Source of the DNA: Prochlorococcus sp. AG-409-L21
GTDB lineage: Bacteria; Cyanobacteriota; Cyanobacteriia; PCC-6307; Cyanobiaceae
Length of the DNA: 64,000 nucleotides
NCBI GenBank assembly: GCA_003215475.1
Contig: QCKH01000006.1
Coordinates: 1 to 64,000, forward strand
Direction of reading: 5' to 3'
Shown here: positions 8,903 to 19,031 of the stretch, one piece after another
Layout of the letters: every line of letters starts with the position of its first letter
Position numbering within the stretch: the stretch's first letter is position 1
Notes under the pieces: model-generated
What the model saw: the letters and a program-made list of their open reading frames with translations, nothing else
What the model was told of the DNA's origin: nothing
Databases searched by the model: none
Made by a program: the position numbers and the translations under genes

Positions 8903-9526
8903 ATGGATATTTTAAGCCGACCATTGGTTTTAGTTCATGGATTATGGAATACGCCTAGACTTTTTAGTCGTCTGCTTGCAACTTTGAATCAGCCTGACCA
9001 TCTCGTTTTAGCACCTTACTTACCTCATCAGCTTGGTAGAAAAAGTATTAGATACTTGGCTAAAGAGTTGGATTCTCAAATTAATGAGAAGTTTGGTTTT
9101 AGCTTGCCTATTGATATACTTGGATTCTCTATGGGAGGATTGATTAGCAGAGTTTGGTTACAAGAAATGGGAGGTTTTAAAAGAACTCGGCGTTTTTTTA
9201 GTATAGGTTCTCCTCATCAAGGCACACTTACAGCACAAATTGCTCCAGCCTTTATCTTTGCCGGTATTGCAGAGATGAAATTAGGTAGTCTGTTGATTGA
9301 GTCTTTAAATAAAAACCCTCTGGATCTATCAAACATTGATTGCAGGAGTTATTTTACATTTTGGGATTTAATGGTTTTCCCGGGTAATAGAGCTGTTTTG
9401 CCTTATGGCACTTGCGTGTCAGTCCCAGTCCTTACTCATAAAGACTTGATTAAGCACTCTAGAAGTCTTAGCTTGATTTCTAAAGACTTACTTTTAACCC
9501 GCAATGACGAATTAAAGCTTTTGTAG
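8903..9526 (+). CDS. alpha/beta hydrolase, lipase-like
   Basis: 207 residues. The N-terminal strand PLVLVHGLWNTP gives an HG oxyanion motif. The nucleophile elbow is GFSMGG near residue 77, with Ser as the nucleophile. A late THKDLIKHSRS segment probably supplies the catalytic His. There is no signal peptide. The family resembles triacylglycerol lipases and PGAP1-like hydrolases and is common in cyanobacteria; the substrate is not known. The last 47 bases overlap the end of the oppositely oriented M3 peptidase gene. Confidence 0.87.
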   Translation: MDILSRPLVLVHGLWNTPRLFSRLLATLNQPDHLVLAPYLPHQLGRKSIRYLAKELDSQINEKFGFSLPIDILGFSMGGLISRVWLQEMGGFKRTRRFFSIGSPHQGTLTAQIAPAFIFAGIAEMKLGSLLIESLNKNPLDLSNIDCRSYFTFWDLMVFPGNRAVLPYGTCVSVPVLTHKDLIKHSRSLSLISKDLLLTRNDELKLL

Positions 9527-11606
9527 AAGCTGCTCTGCCTCTAAAAGATTCAAAAATCTTTGAAGGATCTTCGCTTCCTCCTAGGCTAAGTACTGTTTCT
9601 CTAAAATGTCTTCCAATTGCTTTTATTTGGTTTTCATTTTCCAAGCCTACTTCTTCAAAAGCGGAGAATGCATCTGCACTTAGGACCTCGGCCCATTTAT
9701 ATGAGTAATAACCAGCAGAATATCCTCCAGCAAAAATATGGCTAAAACCACATAACATATTATCTTCAGGAATAGGTTGGATTACACATGTCGTTTTAGC
9801 TATATCTCTACGAAGATCTTCTGGAGTAATTCCTTTGTCGTTTTCCCAATGAGTATGTAATTTGATATCTGTAAATGCAAAATGTATTTGTCTCAAGGTC
9901 GCAAGACCTGAGTTGAATGTTTGGTTAAGTTGTAACTTCTTCAATTCATCCTTCGGTAAAGGCTCTTTTGTTTCCCAATGAATAGCTATTTCTTGTATTG
10001 TTTTCTTGTCTAGACACCAGTTTTCCATAAATTGGCTAGGAAGTTCTACAGCATCCCATTCGACGTTGTTTATACCTGCCGCCTTTGGATAATGAACTTT
10101 AGTTAGCATATGTTGAAGACCATGTCCAAACTCATGAAACAGTGTTTTCACTTCTTCAAAGCTCATTAGGCTTGGCGTTTTTCCTGTTGGAGGAGTTTGG
10201 TTGCAAACAAGGTATGCCACTGGTAGCACTATGTCTTCGTTTTCTAGGTTTTGTTTTGTCAGGCATTCGTCCATCCATGCCCCACCTCTTTTGCTAGAAG
10301 GCCTTGTATATGGGTCTAAGTAAAAAGAAGCTATATGAGTTCCATCGGCATCAAAGATGTAGAAAAATTCAACATCCTGATGCCATGTTTGAAAATCACC
10401 CTTATATGATTCTATCGAAATTCCAAATAGTCTCTCACATAGCTTAAATAAGCCTTTAAGCACTTGAGGAAGTGGGAACCATGGCCTAAGAGATTCTTGG
10501 TTGAGATTAAGAAGTTCTTGCCTAAGCTTTTCTGACCAGAAGCTAATATCCCATGGAGCTATCTCGATTTCTTTTTGACCGCATTGTTTTGCAGCGAAGG
10601 ATTGAAGTCTGTTAACTTCTTCAATTGCAACAGGCATTGCTGCAATTCTAAGTTCCTCTAGTAACCTTTCGACCTCAGTAACGTTTTTAGCCATTTTGCT
10701 AGCTAGGCTTAATTCGGCCCAATTTGTATAGCCAAGTAATTGAGATTGTTGTTTTCTTAATAGAAGAATTTCTTCTATTAACTCTTCATTGTTATTCTTC
10801 CCTTTACTTGCTCTGCTAACAAATGCTTTGTAGAGAGTTTCACGCAAAGTTCTATTATTAGCATAAGTAAGAAAGGAGATATAGCTCGGCATGTCTAGTC
10901 CAAGTAGCCATGGTCCTTCCTTTGGGTTTGGATGGCCAACTATTTTATCCTTGAGAACTTTTGATCTTTTTGCTGCTTCTGCCATTGCTTCCAGGTTACG
11001 AAACGGAAGCCCATCGATCTCTTCTTTTTTTGTTAGAAGAAGATTCCACTCTTTAGTGGCATCAAGAATGTTATTGCTAAATGAAGTTGATAACTCAGCT
11101 AAGCGTTGACTGTTTGTATTAAACATTTCTTTTTGTTTTCCTTGAAGGCCGACGCCTTTGTTTTTCATTGACAATAATTCTGCCTCTATAATTCTTTGTT
11201 GTGCTCTATCTAACTCTTGAGATCTTTCTTGGATGTTGATTAATGCTTTATAAAGGACTTGGCTTTGTCCAATACGGTTGCTAAATTCAACTATTTGGGG
11301 TTGTAGAGATGAGTATGCTTCTCGTAGCTCAGGTGAATTAGATACACCATTTAGGTGGGATATTGTACCCCAACTCCAGCGAAGCTTTTCTTCTATTTTA
11401 TATAAAGGGTTAATTAATTCATCCCAACATAAGTCAATATTAGATGTGATTTTTCTCATGAGTTCATTCTCTAAAGAATGAAAATCAGCGTGGAGGTCTT
11501 TTATTAAATGGGGAATTTGTTCTTTTATTTGACTAGAGGTAATTTCTTTGAATTTAGGTAATCCATTTCCCTGTAGGATTGCAGGAGTTTTATTAATTTT
11601 ATTCAT
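9480..11606 (-). CDS. prlC: M3-family zinc oligopeptidase (oligopeptidase A type)
   Basis: 708 residues, the normal size for oligopeptidase A, a cytoplasmic enzyme that degrades short peptides such as cleaved signal peptides. The zinc site is visible as HEFGH around residue 492, and the third ligand Glu lies about 25 residues later in GINNVEWDAVE. The C-terminal 'FAGGYSAGYYSYKWAEVLSADAFSAF' block matches the family. It is the last gene of a long minus run, 10 bases after ndhD. Its final 47 bases overlap the lipase-like gene on the other strand. Confidence 0.95.
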   Translation of the reverse strand: MNKINKTPAILQGNGLPKFKEITSSQIKEQIPHLIKDLHADFHSLENELMRKITSNIDLCWDELINPLYKIEEKLRWSWGTISHLNGVSNSPELREAYSSLQPQIVEFSNRIGQSQVLYKALINIQERSQELDRAQQRIIEAELLSMKNKGVGLQGKQKEMFNTNSQRLAELSTSFSNNILDATKEWNLLLTKKEEIDGLPFRNLEAMAEAAKRSKVLKDKIVGHPNPKEGPWLLGLDMPSYISFLTYANNRTLRETLYKAFVSRASKGKNNNEELIEEILLLRKQQSQLLGYTNWAELSLASKMAKNVTEVERLLEELRIAAMPVAIEEVNRLQSFAAKQCGQKEIEIAPWDISFWSEKLRQELLNLNQESLRPWFPLPQVLKGLFKLCERLFGISIESYKGDFQTWHQDVEFFYIFDADGTHIASFYLDPYTRPSSKRGGAWMDECLTKQNLENEDIVLPVAYLVCNQTPPTGKTPSLMSFEEVKTLFHEFGHGLQHMLTKVHYPKAAGINNVEWDAVELPSQFMENWCLDKKTIQEIAIHWETKEPLPKDELKKLQLNQTFNSGLATLRQIHFAFTDIKLHTHWENDKGITPEDLRRDIAKTTCVIQPIPEDNMLCGFSHIFAGGYSAGYYSYKWAEVLSADAFSAFEEVGLENENQIKAIGRHFRETVLSLGGSEDPSKIFESFRGRAASTKALIRHCGLKVSL

Positions 11607-11616
11607 TTAATTTAGA

Positions 11617-13182
11617 TTAATTAATTAATTGTATAAGAGCTATAACCTTATGTGCGGTTAGGTTATTTGCAATAGCATTAGTTGATGATTCAAATACATC
11701 TGTAGCAATTTTAGGCCAAAACCCTATAAATAATGTTGGAATTATAAGACTTAAGGAAATAAATAGTTCTCTTGGTCTCATCTCTTCAACTATCGCTAGT
11801 GCAGGTATTCTCGGACCAAAAAATACACGTCTGCACATTGAAAGTAGATATATTGGAGTAAGAACTAGGCCTATAGCAGAAATAAGTATAGTTATTGATC
11901 TAAATATTGAAGTAAATCCATCTTGACTTGTTATTCCAAGAAAAATTGTTATTTCACTTACAAAGCCACTCATCCCAGGTAGGGCTAATGATGCTAATGA
12001 ACTCGTTAGAAAAAGAGCAAATGTTATTGGTAGTGCTTTTGCAAGGCCACCCATATTTGGTATTGATAAAGTATTTGTCCTTTCATAAAAAGAGCCTGTA
12101 ACAAAAAACATTGCTGCTGCTATTAATCCATGACTTATCATTTGCAACATTGCTCCATTAATACCTAAGGTGTTTATTGACCCAATGCCCAGTAGAACAA
12201 AACCCATATGACTCACTGAACTACAAGCTATTCTTCTTTTTACATTATCTTGTGCAAATGCATTTAATGCACCATAAATGATATTAACTATTCCTATTAC
12301 AATTAATGCTGGCGCTAGTTGGATATGTGTTTCGGGAAACATCTGTACATTAAACCTTATAAGTGCATAGCCACCCATCTTAAGAAGTATTCCTGCAAGT
12401 AGCATTGATACAGGAGCATTAGCTTCACCATGAGCGTCTGGAAGCCAAGTATGTAGAGGGAAGATAGGAAGTTTTACACCAAAGCCAATCAAGAAGCCTA
12501 AGTAACAAAGCAATCCAAAAGTTCCGGCTGTTGTTCTTGAAGCTAAATCAGTAAGATTTAATGTGAATGTATCACCAGAGAGGGCTAAGGCTAGGCCGCT
12601 AATAAGTATTAATAAGGAGGCAAGTGCTGTATATAAAATGAATTTGGTCGCAGCATATAGTCTTTTCTTCCCACCCCATATTGCTATTAATAGGTATACA
12701 GGAACAAGTTCTAATTCCCATGCAAGAAAGAATAGTAAAAAATCTTGCGATAGGAATACTAAAGCTTGAGCAGAAGCCTGAATAAGCAATAAAGAGAAAT
12801 AAAGCTTTGGTTTGTTTGTGATTTTCCAACTTGCTATAGCAGAAAGTAGTGTTATCAAACCACTAAGAGCTACTAAAGGGGCTGATACTCCATCAACACC
12901 TAGAGACCATTCAAGTCCTATTGAGGGAAGCCAGCTTATCCTTTCAATCAATTGCAAGTCATTGGATTCACTCTCAAAATATTGACTTAAAACTAAAACA
13001 ATAATTAAAAAGTCAATTGTAAGAAAGCCTATTGCGATATTGCGAAAGATATATGGATTCTCCTCTTGCTTAATAGGTAAAAAAGGTATTGTTAAAGCCC
13101 CTAGTGCAGGTAATAGAACAATTAGAGAAAGCCATGGGAATTCACCTAGGTACGCATGAGTTGAAACTAAATTTGCGCCCAT
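11617..13182 (-). CDS. ndhD: NAD(P)H-quinone oxidoreductase subunit 4 (NdhD)
   Basis: 521 residues and about 14 membrane segments. It is an antiporter-like proton channel subunit of the thylakoid NDH-1 complex, which carries cyclic and respiratory electron flow. Family signatures include '[21 protein letters not shown]' near residue 135 with the key membrane Glu, '[22 protein letters not shown]' and the lysine and histidine residues of the proton path. It lies 62 bases after thrB and 10 bases before the peptidase gene. Which NdhD paralogue it is (NDH-1L or CO2-uptake type) cannot be told from this window. Confidence 0.95.
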   Translation of the reverse strand: MGANLVSTHAYLGEFPWLSLIVLLPALGALTIPFLPIKQEENPYIFRNIAIGFLTIDFLIIVLVLSQYFESESNDLQLIERISWLPSIGLEWSLGVDGVSAPLVALSGLITLLSAIASWKITNKPKLYFSLLLIQASAQALVFLSQDFLLFFLAWELELVPVYLLIAIWGGKKRLYAATKFILYTALASLLILISGLALALSGDTFTLNLTDLASRTTAGTFGLLCYLGFLIGFGVKLPIFPLHTWLPDAHGEANAPVSMLLAGILLKMGGYALIRFNVQMFPETHIQLAPALIVIGIVNIIYGALNAFAQDNVKRRIACSSVSHMGFVLLGIGSINTLGINGAMLQMISHGLIAAAMFFVTGSFYERTNTLSIPNMGGLAKALPITFALFLTSSLASLALPGMSGFVSEITIFLGITSQDGFTSIFRSITILISAIGLVLTPIYLLSMCRRVFFGPRIPALAIVEEMRPRELFISLSLIIPTLFIGFWPKIATDVFESSTNAIANNLTAHKVIALIQLIN

Positions 13183-13244
13183 AATCTTTCAGAGAATGAG
13201 AATGAACCTTATCAGTCCTTGAATAATACAGTAAGTAGTTTTAC

Positions 13245-14189
13245 TTACCCCCTGTCAGGATACCAGGTAGAGCCTTTGGTCTGAAGACTAAGTAAAGGAG
13301 CACGGCTAGCAACCCCCTCACTTTCCCAGGCTCTTACCATGGCTTGGCTTATGGTCCTTCCATTCTCTTCTTTGCATAAAGCTAAAATGCTTGGCCCAGC
13401 TCCGCTTATGGCACATCCAAAAGCACCTGCTGAAATAGCTGCTTCACAAACTTGAGGCCCTCCTTTTATTAGTTTCCATCTATATGGTTCATGTAATCGA
13501 TCATGCATTCCATCAGTTATCAAGTCTTCTCTGCCAGTCCTCAAGCCATTAAGTAAGAGTGTTAGAGACCCTAAATTAACAACAGCATCCCCTATAGGGA
13601 CAGTCTTTGGCATTACTCGTCTTGCTTCACTTGTGCTTAGCCTCAAGGAAGGTATTGCTACAACTGCTTTTATAGAGTTGTGCCAATCGCATCTAACGAC
13701 TCTCCATCTTTGTGAGGCACCTTTTGCTGTAAAACACAGCCCTCCTAGTAGTGAGGGTACAACGTTGTCTGGATGACCTTCTATATCAATTGCAAGTTCT
13801 AAAAGTTTTTCTTTGCTTAGAGGATCATTGAGAAGAGCATTAGCCCCTACAAGGCCAGCCACTATAGCTGTTGCGCTACTTCCTAGCCCTCTGGCAGGAG
13901 GCACTGCTAATTTTACTCGTGCTTCTAGAGCAAAAGGTTCGATTTGAGCGGCCTGCCAAACTCTCTGAGCAGCTCGGTAAAAAAGGTTCTCTGGCCCCCC
14001 GCGTAAATGATTGCCTTCAGTACTTTCCATAATCAGCTCAAAACGTTCTCTATCCCCTTCTATTCTTTTAATGGTGAAATAGTTTTTTAAATCAAGAGCT
14101 GCTCCAAGACAATCAAAGCCAGGTCCTAGGTTGGCTGTTGTGGAAGGGACCTCAACTAAAACTTTTTTGCCTATGGGCGGCTGAATCAT
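13245..14189 (-). CDS. thrB: homoserine kinase
   Basis: 314 residues. It phosphorylates homoserine with ATP on the way to threonine. It is a GHMP kinase: N-terminal 'TTANLGPGFDCLGAALDL', ATP loop PPARGLGSSATA near residue 95, and C-terminal 'GAFGCAISGAGPSILAL'. Full length. Its start is three bases after the glk stop, inside the close-packed minus run that also contains thrS, so threonine synthesis and threonine charging sit together here. Confidence 0.97.
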   Translation of the reverse strand: MIQPPIGKKVLVEVPSTTANLGPGFDCLGAALDLKNYFTIKRIEGDRERFELIMESTEGNHLRGGPENLFYRAAQRVWQAAQIEPFALEARVKLAVPPARGLGSSATAIVAGLVGANALLNDPLSKEKLLELAIDIEGHPDNVVPSLLGGLCFTAKGASQRWRVVRCDWHNSIKAVVAIPSLRLSTSEARRVMPKTVPIGDAVVNLGSLTLLLNGLRTGREDLITDGMHDRLHEPYRWKLIKGGPQVCEAAISAGAFGCAISGAGPSILALCKEENGRTISQAMVRAWESEGVASRAPLLSLQTKGSTWYPDRG

Positions 14190-14192
14190 TTT

Positions 14193-15263
14193 TTAGTTAA
14201 TTTGAGAGTTAGATGTCAAATTGATTCTCTCATTTTTGGTAATCAAGTGGGCTTTGCAAGCAGCTCCATACAGTCCAGCATCTGGATCAATTAAAGCCAT
14301 GATTGGCAAATTCTCGAGAAGATAAGAAAAACGCCCCTTGTTTTTTAATGATTCTAGGAAGGATTCTGAACGTAAACCTTCTAAATGCTTTTTAGCTGTC
14401 CCCCCAGCAATCCATAACCCAGAATTACATAGCTCGTTTAGTACAATGTCTCCTGCAACAGAGCCATATGCACTAAGCCAGATTTGCAAAACTTCTTTCA
14501 TGAAAACGTCACCTTCCTTAGCTTTTTTATGAATTTGCTCAGGGAAACCTTGAATAAAAGAAACATCATTTTTTAACTCATTCATATTAAAGCGTCTACG
14601 AATTGGGTGATTTTTAGCATCTTCCTTACTTAATCTCCATCTAGCAATATTACCTAAGCCTGTTCCACTAACAATTCTTTCTATTGAAAGTCTTGAAAGG
14701 TTTAAATCCTTCTTAAGCCATTTACTTAATTCCCATTCAATATCATTCCTAGCTGAAAATTCCTTATGACCGCCTTCACTTGGTAATACATTTAACCCTC
14801 TTTTTGTAATTACTCCTCTTGATACACCAAGACCAGTTCCTGCTCCAATAATTGCAAATATGCCATCATTTTTGAGGTCTAAAGGTGTATTTTTTTGTTG
14901 AATATAGGCATATTGATTTTCTTTTAGAAAGGGTATTGAATATACAAGGCAGGAGAAATCATTTAACAAGATTATTTCTTTGCATCGTGCTATTTTCTTT
15001 ATAGATGAAAGGTTGGTAGTCCAATTCAAATTTGTCAGATTTATTCTTCCATTTGTGATAGGTCCTGCAATTCCAATACAGCCTACCTTTGGGTACTCTA
15101 TTTGAGGTGGTAGGTTGCTTAAGAAGTTTTCTATAATTGATTCTAGGCTTACCCATTCTTTTGAATGGTAATAGTTCTTATGAATTAGATTTAATTGGCC
15201 ATTAAAATTATAGATTCCGAGGAGACTTTTTGTTCCTCCAATATCTCCAGCAAGTAGGTTCAT
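14193..15263 (-). CDS. glk: glucokinase
   Basis: 356 residues. It phosphorylates glucose with ATP. It belongs to the bacterial Glk group of the actin/hexokinase fold: 'LAGDIGGTKSLLGIYN' at the N-terminus, IGIAGPI, catalytic Asp in LLNDFSCL near residue 101, 'IIGAGTGLGVSRG' for the second phosphate loop and 'SEGGHKEFSA'. This complete kinase is a useful contrast to the truncated ROK-like protein at 6713-7132, which ends just after the equivalent Asp. It is flanked by thrS (25 bases) and thrB (3 bases). Confidence 0.95.
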   Translation of the reverse strand: MNLLAGDIGGTKSLLGIYNFNGQLNLIHKNYYHSKEWVSLESIIENFLSNLPPQIEYPKVGCIGIAGPITNGRINLTNLNWTTNLSSIKKIARCKEIILLNDFSCLVYSIPFLKENQYAYIQQKNTPLDLKNDGIFAIIGAGTGLGVSRGVITKRGLNVLPSEGGHKEFSARNDIEWELSKWLKKDLNLSRLSIERIVSGTGLGNIARWRLSKEDAKNHPIRRRFNMNELKNDVSFIQGFPEQIHKKAKEGDVFMKEVLQIWLSAYGSVAGDIVLNELCNSGLWIAGGTAKKHLEGLRSESFLESLKNKGRFSYLLENLPIMALIDPDAGLYGAACKAHLITKNERINLTSNSQIN

Positions 15264-15288
15264 ATATAAGAAAAAATTAAAGTTTAGT

Positions 15289-17229
15289 TTATCTGGCTTT
15301 GTTTTTGTCTATATCGAACTCAGCTGCTTTTTTTGAGATTGAAGCATTAAGAATTAATATGAAGTCTTTAATTGTTTTAGTTCCTAAGTCATTTCCTTCT
15401 CGTGTCCTTACCGAAATTGTATTATTTTCCTGCTCTTTATCTCCAATAATTAATAAATAAGGGATTCTCTGAAGAGTATGTTCTCTAATTTTATACCCGA
15501 TCTTTTCATTCCTTATGTCTAATTCTGCTCTATAACCTTGTTCTGAAAGTGATTTATATATATTTCTACAATAATCTATATTCCTGTCAGTTATAGCCAT
15601 GACAATAACTTGAATAGGTGATAACCAGACTGGAAATTTTCCTTCATACTCTTCAATTAGAATTCCAATAAATCTTTCAAAAGAACCAAGTATTGCTCGG
15701 TGAAGCATAACAGGTTCTTTTCTTAAACTCTTTTCATCAATATAACTGGCTCCAAGCCTTCCAGGCATGGAGAAATCAACTTGTATAGTGCCACATTGCC
15801 AAACTCGATCTAAACAGTCTTTTAATGAAAATTCAATTTTAGGGCCATAAAAAGCACCTTCACCAGGAAGAAATGACCAATCAAGTTGTTTTATATTTAA
15901 GGCTTCTTCTAAAGCCTTTTCTGACTTGTCCCAAATATCATCACTTCCAACTCGATTTTCAGGTCTTGTGGATAATTTAATTATAATTGATTCAAAACCA
16001 AAGGCTTTGTAAACTTCAAAAACTAAGTCTATAAAGTTTGCAACTTCATCTTGTATTTGCTCTTCTGTACAGAAGATATGGGCGTCATCTTGTACAAAGT
16101 TTCTAACGCGCATTAATCCATGGAGTGCACCTGAAGGTTCATTTCTATGGCATGAACCAAATTCAGCTAATCGAATAGGTAAATCCCTGTAACTCTTTAA
16201 GCCTTGATTGAATACTTGAATATGACATGGACAATTCATTGGTTTTATTGCGTATTCTCTATTTTCAGAATTAGTAGTGAACATATCTTCTTTGAACTTG
16301 TCCCAATGGCCCGATTTCTCCCATAGTGATCTGTCTACTGCTTGTGGTGTTTTTATTTCTTGATAGTCATTTTTAATAAGTATATCTCTAATATACTTTT
16401 CAAGAACTTGATATATTGACCAGCCTTTTGGATGCCAAAATATCATGCCTGGTGATTCTTCTTGAATATGAAATAGTTCATGTCTTTTTCCTAGTTTCCT
16501 ATGGTCTCTTTTCTCGGCTTCTTTTAATCTATTAATATATATTTTTAATTCCTTTGTTGAGCCCCAAGCTGTCCCATAAATCCTTTGAAGCATCTCATTG
16601 TTAGAATCTCCCCTCCAATAAGCACCAGAAACCTTAGTTAAAGAGAATGCTCTTAAATGCTTTGTATTAGGGACATGTGGTCCCCTACACATATCAACAT
16701 ATTCTTGATGACGGTATAGCTTAATTGGTTCATTACTTGCTATTTCATCAATTATTTGGAGCTTATATGGCTCTTCTCTATTCTGAAACGTCCTTATTGC
16801 ATCTTCCTTAGTCACCACTTCAACTTCTACGTCATAGTTTTGTATTATGAGCTCTTTAATTCTTTTCTCTATTTGTTCTATATCGGCTGGCGTAAATGTA
16901 TCTTTATAAGCAATATCATAATAAAATCCATTTTCAATTGTTGGGCCTATAGCCATCTTTGCTGAAGGGTACAATTGCTTGACTGCATGACCTACTAAAT
17001 GTGCAAATGAATGACGAATAATATCTATACCCTTGCTATCTTTTGATGTTATTATTGTTACTTCCGCATCATAATTAATGGGTATACATGTATCTATTAA
17101 CTTGCCATTTACCTCTCCAGCAATTGCGGCACTAGCTAACCTTTCTCCTATACTAGAAGCTATTTGAGCTATAGAAACTGGCTCAGAATATGTTTTTTTT
17201 GTACCATCAGGTAAAGTAATTACTGGCAT
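15289..17229 (-). CDS. thrS: threonyl-tRNA synthetase
   Basis: 646 residues, normal length. Domains in order: TGS (about 1-62), the editing domain with [10 protein letters not shown] and the later zinc-type MCRGPH, the class II catalytic core with [12 protein letters not shown] and '[13 protein letters not shown]', and a C-terminal anticodon-binding domain (about 540-646). It charges tRNA-Thr and edits Ser-tRNA. The start lies 4 bases after trpS, so two synthetase genes are coupled. I see no T-box leader. Confidence 0.98.
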   Translation of the reverse strand: MPVITLPDGTKKTYSEPVSIAQIASSIGERLASAAIAGEVNGKLIDTCIPINYDAEVTIITSKDSKGIDIIRHSFAHLVGHAVKQLYPSAKMAIGPTIENGFYYDIAYKDTFTPADIEQIEKRIKELIIQNYDVEVEVVTKEDAIRTFQNREEPYKLQIIDEIASNEPIKLYRHQEYVDMCRGPHVPNTKHLRAFSLTKVSGAYWRGDSNNEMLQRIYGTAWGSTKELKIYINRLKEAEKRDHRKLGKRHELFHIQEESPGMIFWHPKGWSIYQVLEKYIRDILIKNDYQEIKTPQAVDRSLWEKSGHWDKFKEDMFTTNSENREYAIKPMNCPCHIQVFNQGLKSYRDLPIRLAEFGSCHRNEPSGALHGLMRVRNFVQDDAHIFCTEEQIQDEVANFIDLVFEVYKAFGFESIIIKLSTRPENRVGSDDIWDKSEKALEEALNIKQLDWSFLPGEGAFYGPKIEFSLKDCLDRVWQCGTIQVDFSMPGRLGASYIDEKSLRKEPVMLHRAILGSFERFIGILIEEYEGKFPVWLSPIQVIVMAITDRNIDYCRNIYKSLSEQGYRAELDIRNEKIGYKIREHTLQRIPYLLIIGDKEQENNTISVRTREGNDLGTKTIKDFILILNASISKKAAEFDIDKNKAR

Positions 17230-17233
17230 TAAT

Positions 17234-18247
17234 TTAAATCCTATTTAGTAATCCAATTGAATTCTTTACTCTATTGAGTGTGATTGTTGAGACTTGTTCT
17301 GCCTTATTTGTGCCATTTTTAAGGATTTGATTGAGTTCTGATTTGTCTTGCATAAGTAGATTATACTTTTCCTGAATGGGCTCCAATGCAGAAATTATTG
17401 CTTCAGTAAGTAATGGCTTAAATTTACCCCAACCCATATTTGCACACTCTTGTTTTATATTCTCTTTTTCTTTATCAGTAACCATTGCATAAATAGTCAG
17501 GAGATTGTGTGCCTCTGGCCTTTCAGGATTATTAAATTCAAGTCCAAAATATTGATCGGTTTTTGCTCTTTTTATTTTCTTTTTAATGATATCTGGACTA
17601 TCTAAAAGTGTAATTCTGCTGCCTTCATTTGGATCACTTTTGCTCATTTTGCTTTTTCCATCACATAAACTCATTATTTTGGAGCCATCTTTCATGATTA
17701 GTGGTTCAGGTACTTTGAGGATTGATTTATTATTTATGCTAAAACGAGAGTTAATTCTTTGTTGGGCTATATTTCTAGCAAGTTCGAGATGCTGTTTCTG
17801 ATCTTCTCCTACTGGTACAACATCAGCATCATATAAAAGAATATCTGCTGCCATTAGTACTGGATAGTCAAGCAAGCCTAGAGATACGTTGTTACCTTGC
17901 TTTACAGCTTTTTCTTTGAATTGAATCATCCTTTCCATCCAATTGATAGGAGTTACACAGTTAAGTAACCAACAGAGCTCACTATGAGCAGCAATATGAC
18001 TTTGAATAAAAATGGTGCATTCGTTTGGATCCATTCCGCAGGCCACATAAAGGGCTGCTGTTTTCAAGGTGTTTTCCTTGAGTTTTTTAGGGTCATGTGG
18101 AACAGTAATTGCATGAAGATCAACCACACAAACATATGATTCGTATTGATTTTGTAGGGTTACCCAGTTACGAATCGCACCAAGCCAATTTCCAATATGA
18201 AGCTCCCCTGTCGGTTGAACTCCAGATAAAAGCCTCTTCTTATTCAC
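17234..18247 (-). CDS. trpS: tryptophanyl-tRNA synthetase
   Basis: 337 residues, full length. It is a class I synthetase with the HIGH-type motif [10 protein letters not shown] near residue 17 and KMSKS in [13 protein letters not shown] near residue 200. '[19 protein letters not shown]' and '[18 protein letters not shown]' are typical of bacterial TrpRS. It charges tRNA-Trp in the cytoplasm. It lies 6 bases after the ribbon-helix-helix-like gene and 4 bases before thrS in the same direction. Confidence 0.98.
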   Translation of the reverse strand: MNKKRLLSGVQPTGELHIGNWLGAIRNWVTLQNQYESYVCVVDLHAITVPHDPKKLKENTLKTAALYVACGMDPNECTIFIQSHIAAHSELCWLLNCVTPINWMERMIQFKEKAVKQGNNVSLGLLDYPVLMAADILLYDADVVPVGEDQKQHLELARNIAQQRINSRFSINNKSILKVPEPLIMKDGSKIMSLCDGKSKMSKSDPNEGSRITLLDSPDIIKKKIKRAKTDQYFGLEFNNPERPEAHNLLTIYAMVTDKEKENIKQECANMGWGKFKPLLTEAIISALEPIQEKYNLLMQDKSELNQILKNGTNKAEQVSTITLNRVKNSIGLLNRI

Positions 18248-18253
18248 TGATTC

Positions 18254-18790
18254 TTAATCACTTGAATTTGTAGAAGATTTTTCTTCATCTACAGATTCGC
18301 TAGAGTGATTATTTTCTTTGAGATCAGCATTATCTTGTTCTTGATTAGTAGATTCTGTATTTATTGCTTCTAGGCTTTTTTGATTGTCTTCTGTTGAATT
18401 TATTTCTGGCTTTACAGGTCTTGCAAAGGGATTGGGTTTTACTTTTTTATTAAAATGATTATTGTTGCCTGCCCTGGCTTTGTCCATTTGATTTCGACTG
18501 TTGTTAGGGGATTGAGTACGGTATTCAGAAATGATTTCGTCAAGTTTTCCTTCTTCCAGCATTTGACCAAGGGTCCTAACAGCAAAACCTAATACTGCAA
18601 CAGTTGATCGAAGATTAAAAGCTTCTTGAATTGATCTGGTTGCTCTCATTTCGTTATCACTAAGGCGAATTCGGAAGCCACCCCCTTCCCTATTTCCTGA
18701 ACCTCTTGATCCACGGAAACCCGCTCTATCAGAATCATTTGAATTATTAAAATTTTTTCCTTTTGGAGGTTCTTTAAAGGAATCAGCCAT
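18254..18790 (-). CDS. ribbon-helix-helix-like cyanobacterial protein with a disordered tail
   Basis: 178 residues. The N-terminus (1-38) is Gly/Arg/Asn-rich. Residues about 40-80 form one strand (GFRIRLSDNE) and two helices (EMRATRSIQEAFN, then RSTVAVLGFAVRTLGQML), the order seen in CopG/Arc ribbon-helix-helix DNA-binding domains. The rest is Asn/Glu/Ser-rich with no clear fold. It heads the trpS-thrS-glk-thrB-ndhD run with a 6-base gap. This could be a regulator, perhaps of its own operon, or an RNA binder given the Arg/Gly-rich start. The fold call is by eye and the role is not known. Confidence 0.8.
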   Translation of the reverse strand: MADSFKEPPKGKNFNNSNDSDRAGFRGSRGSGNREGGGFRIRLSDNEMRATRSIQEAFNLRSTVAVLGFAVRTLGQMLEEGKLDEIISEYRTQSPNNSRNQMDKARAGNNNHFNKKVKPNPFARPVKPEINSTEDNQKSLEAINTESTNQEQDNADLKENNHSSESVDEEKSSTNSSD

Positions 18791-19031
18791 GACCTCTTTA
18801 TTAGTTAGAAGCTAAGTGTGCCGCATCGTTGGCCTGATTGAGAAGCTTTAACAGTTCTCGTTGTGCAGATTCACACTTTTTTGAACTTGTATTTTTATTT
18901 ATTTAAGCGAAAGCAACATTAATGTTTGTTAGAGTTTTTGTTATAAAACCTAGATTCTGTATGGTTTTTAGGTGATTTTATTTGCTTTCGTTGTTTTATT
19001 AAGTTAACTAAAAGGAGGCTTAGGCAATTTC
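18791..19031. other. divergent intergenic region with a long-range inverted repeat
   Basis: 241 bases separate the minus ribbon-helix-helix-like gene from the plus DUF697 gene, so it should hold promoters for both. CGAAAGCAA at 18908-18916 is exactly complementary to TTGCTTTCG at 18982-18990, with a 65-base loop. A strong AAGGAGG lies about 12 bases before the ATG at 19032. I find no tRNA and no convincing small gene here. Confidence 0.4.
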
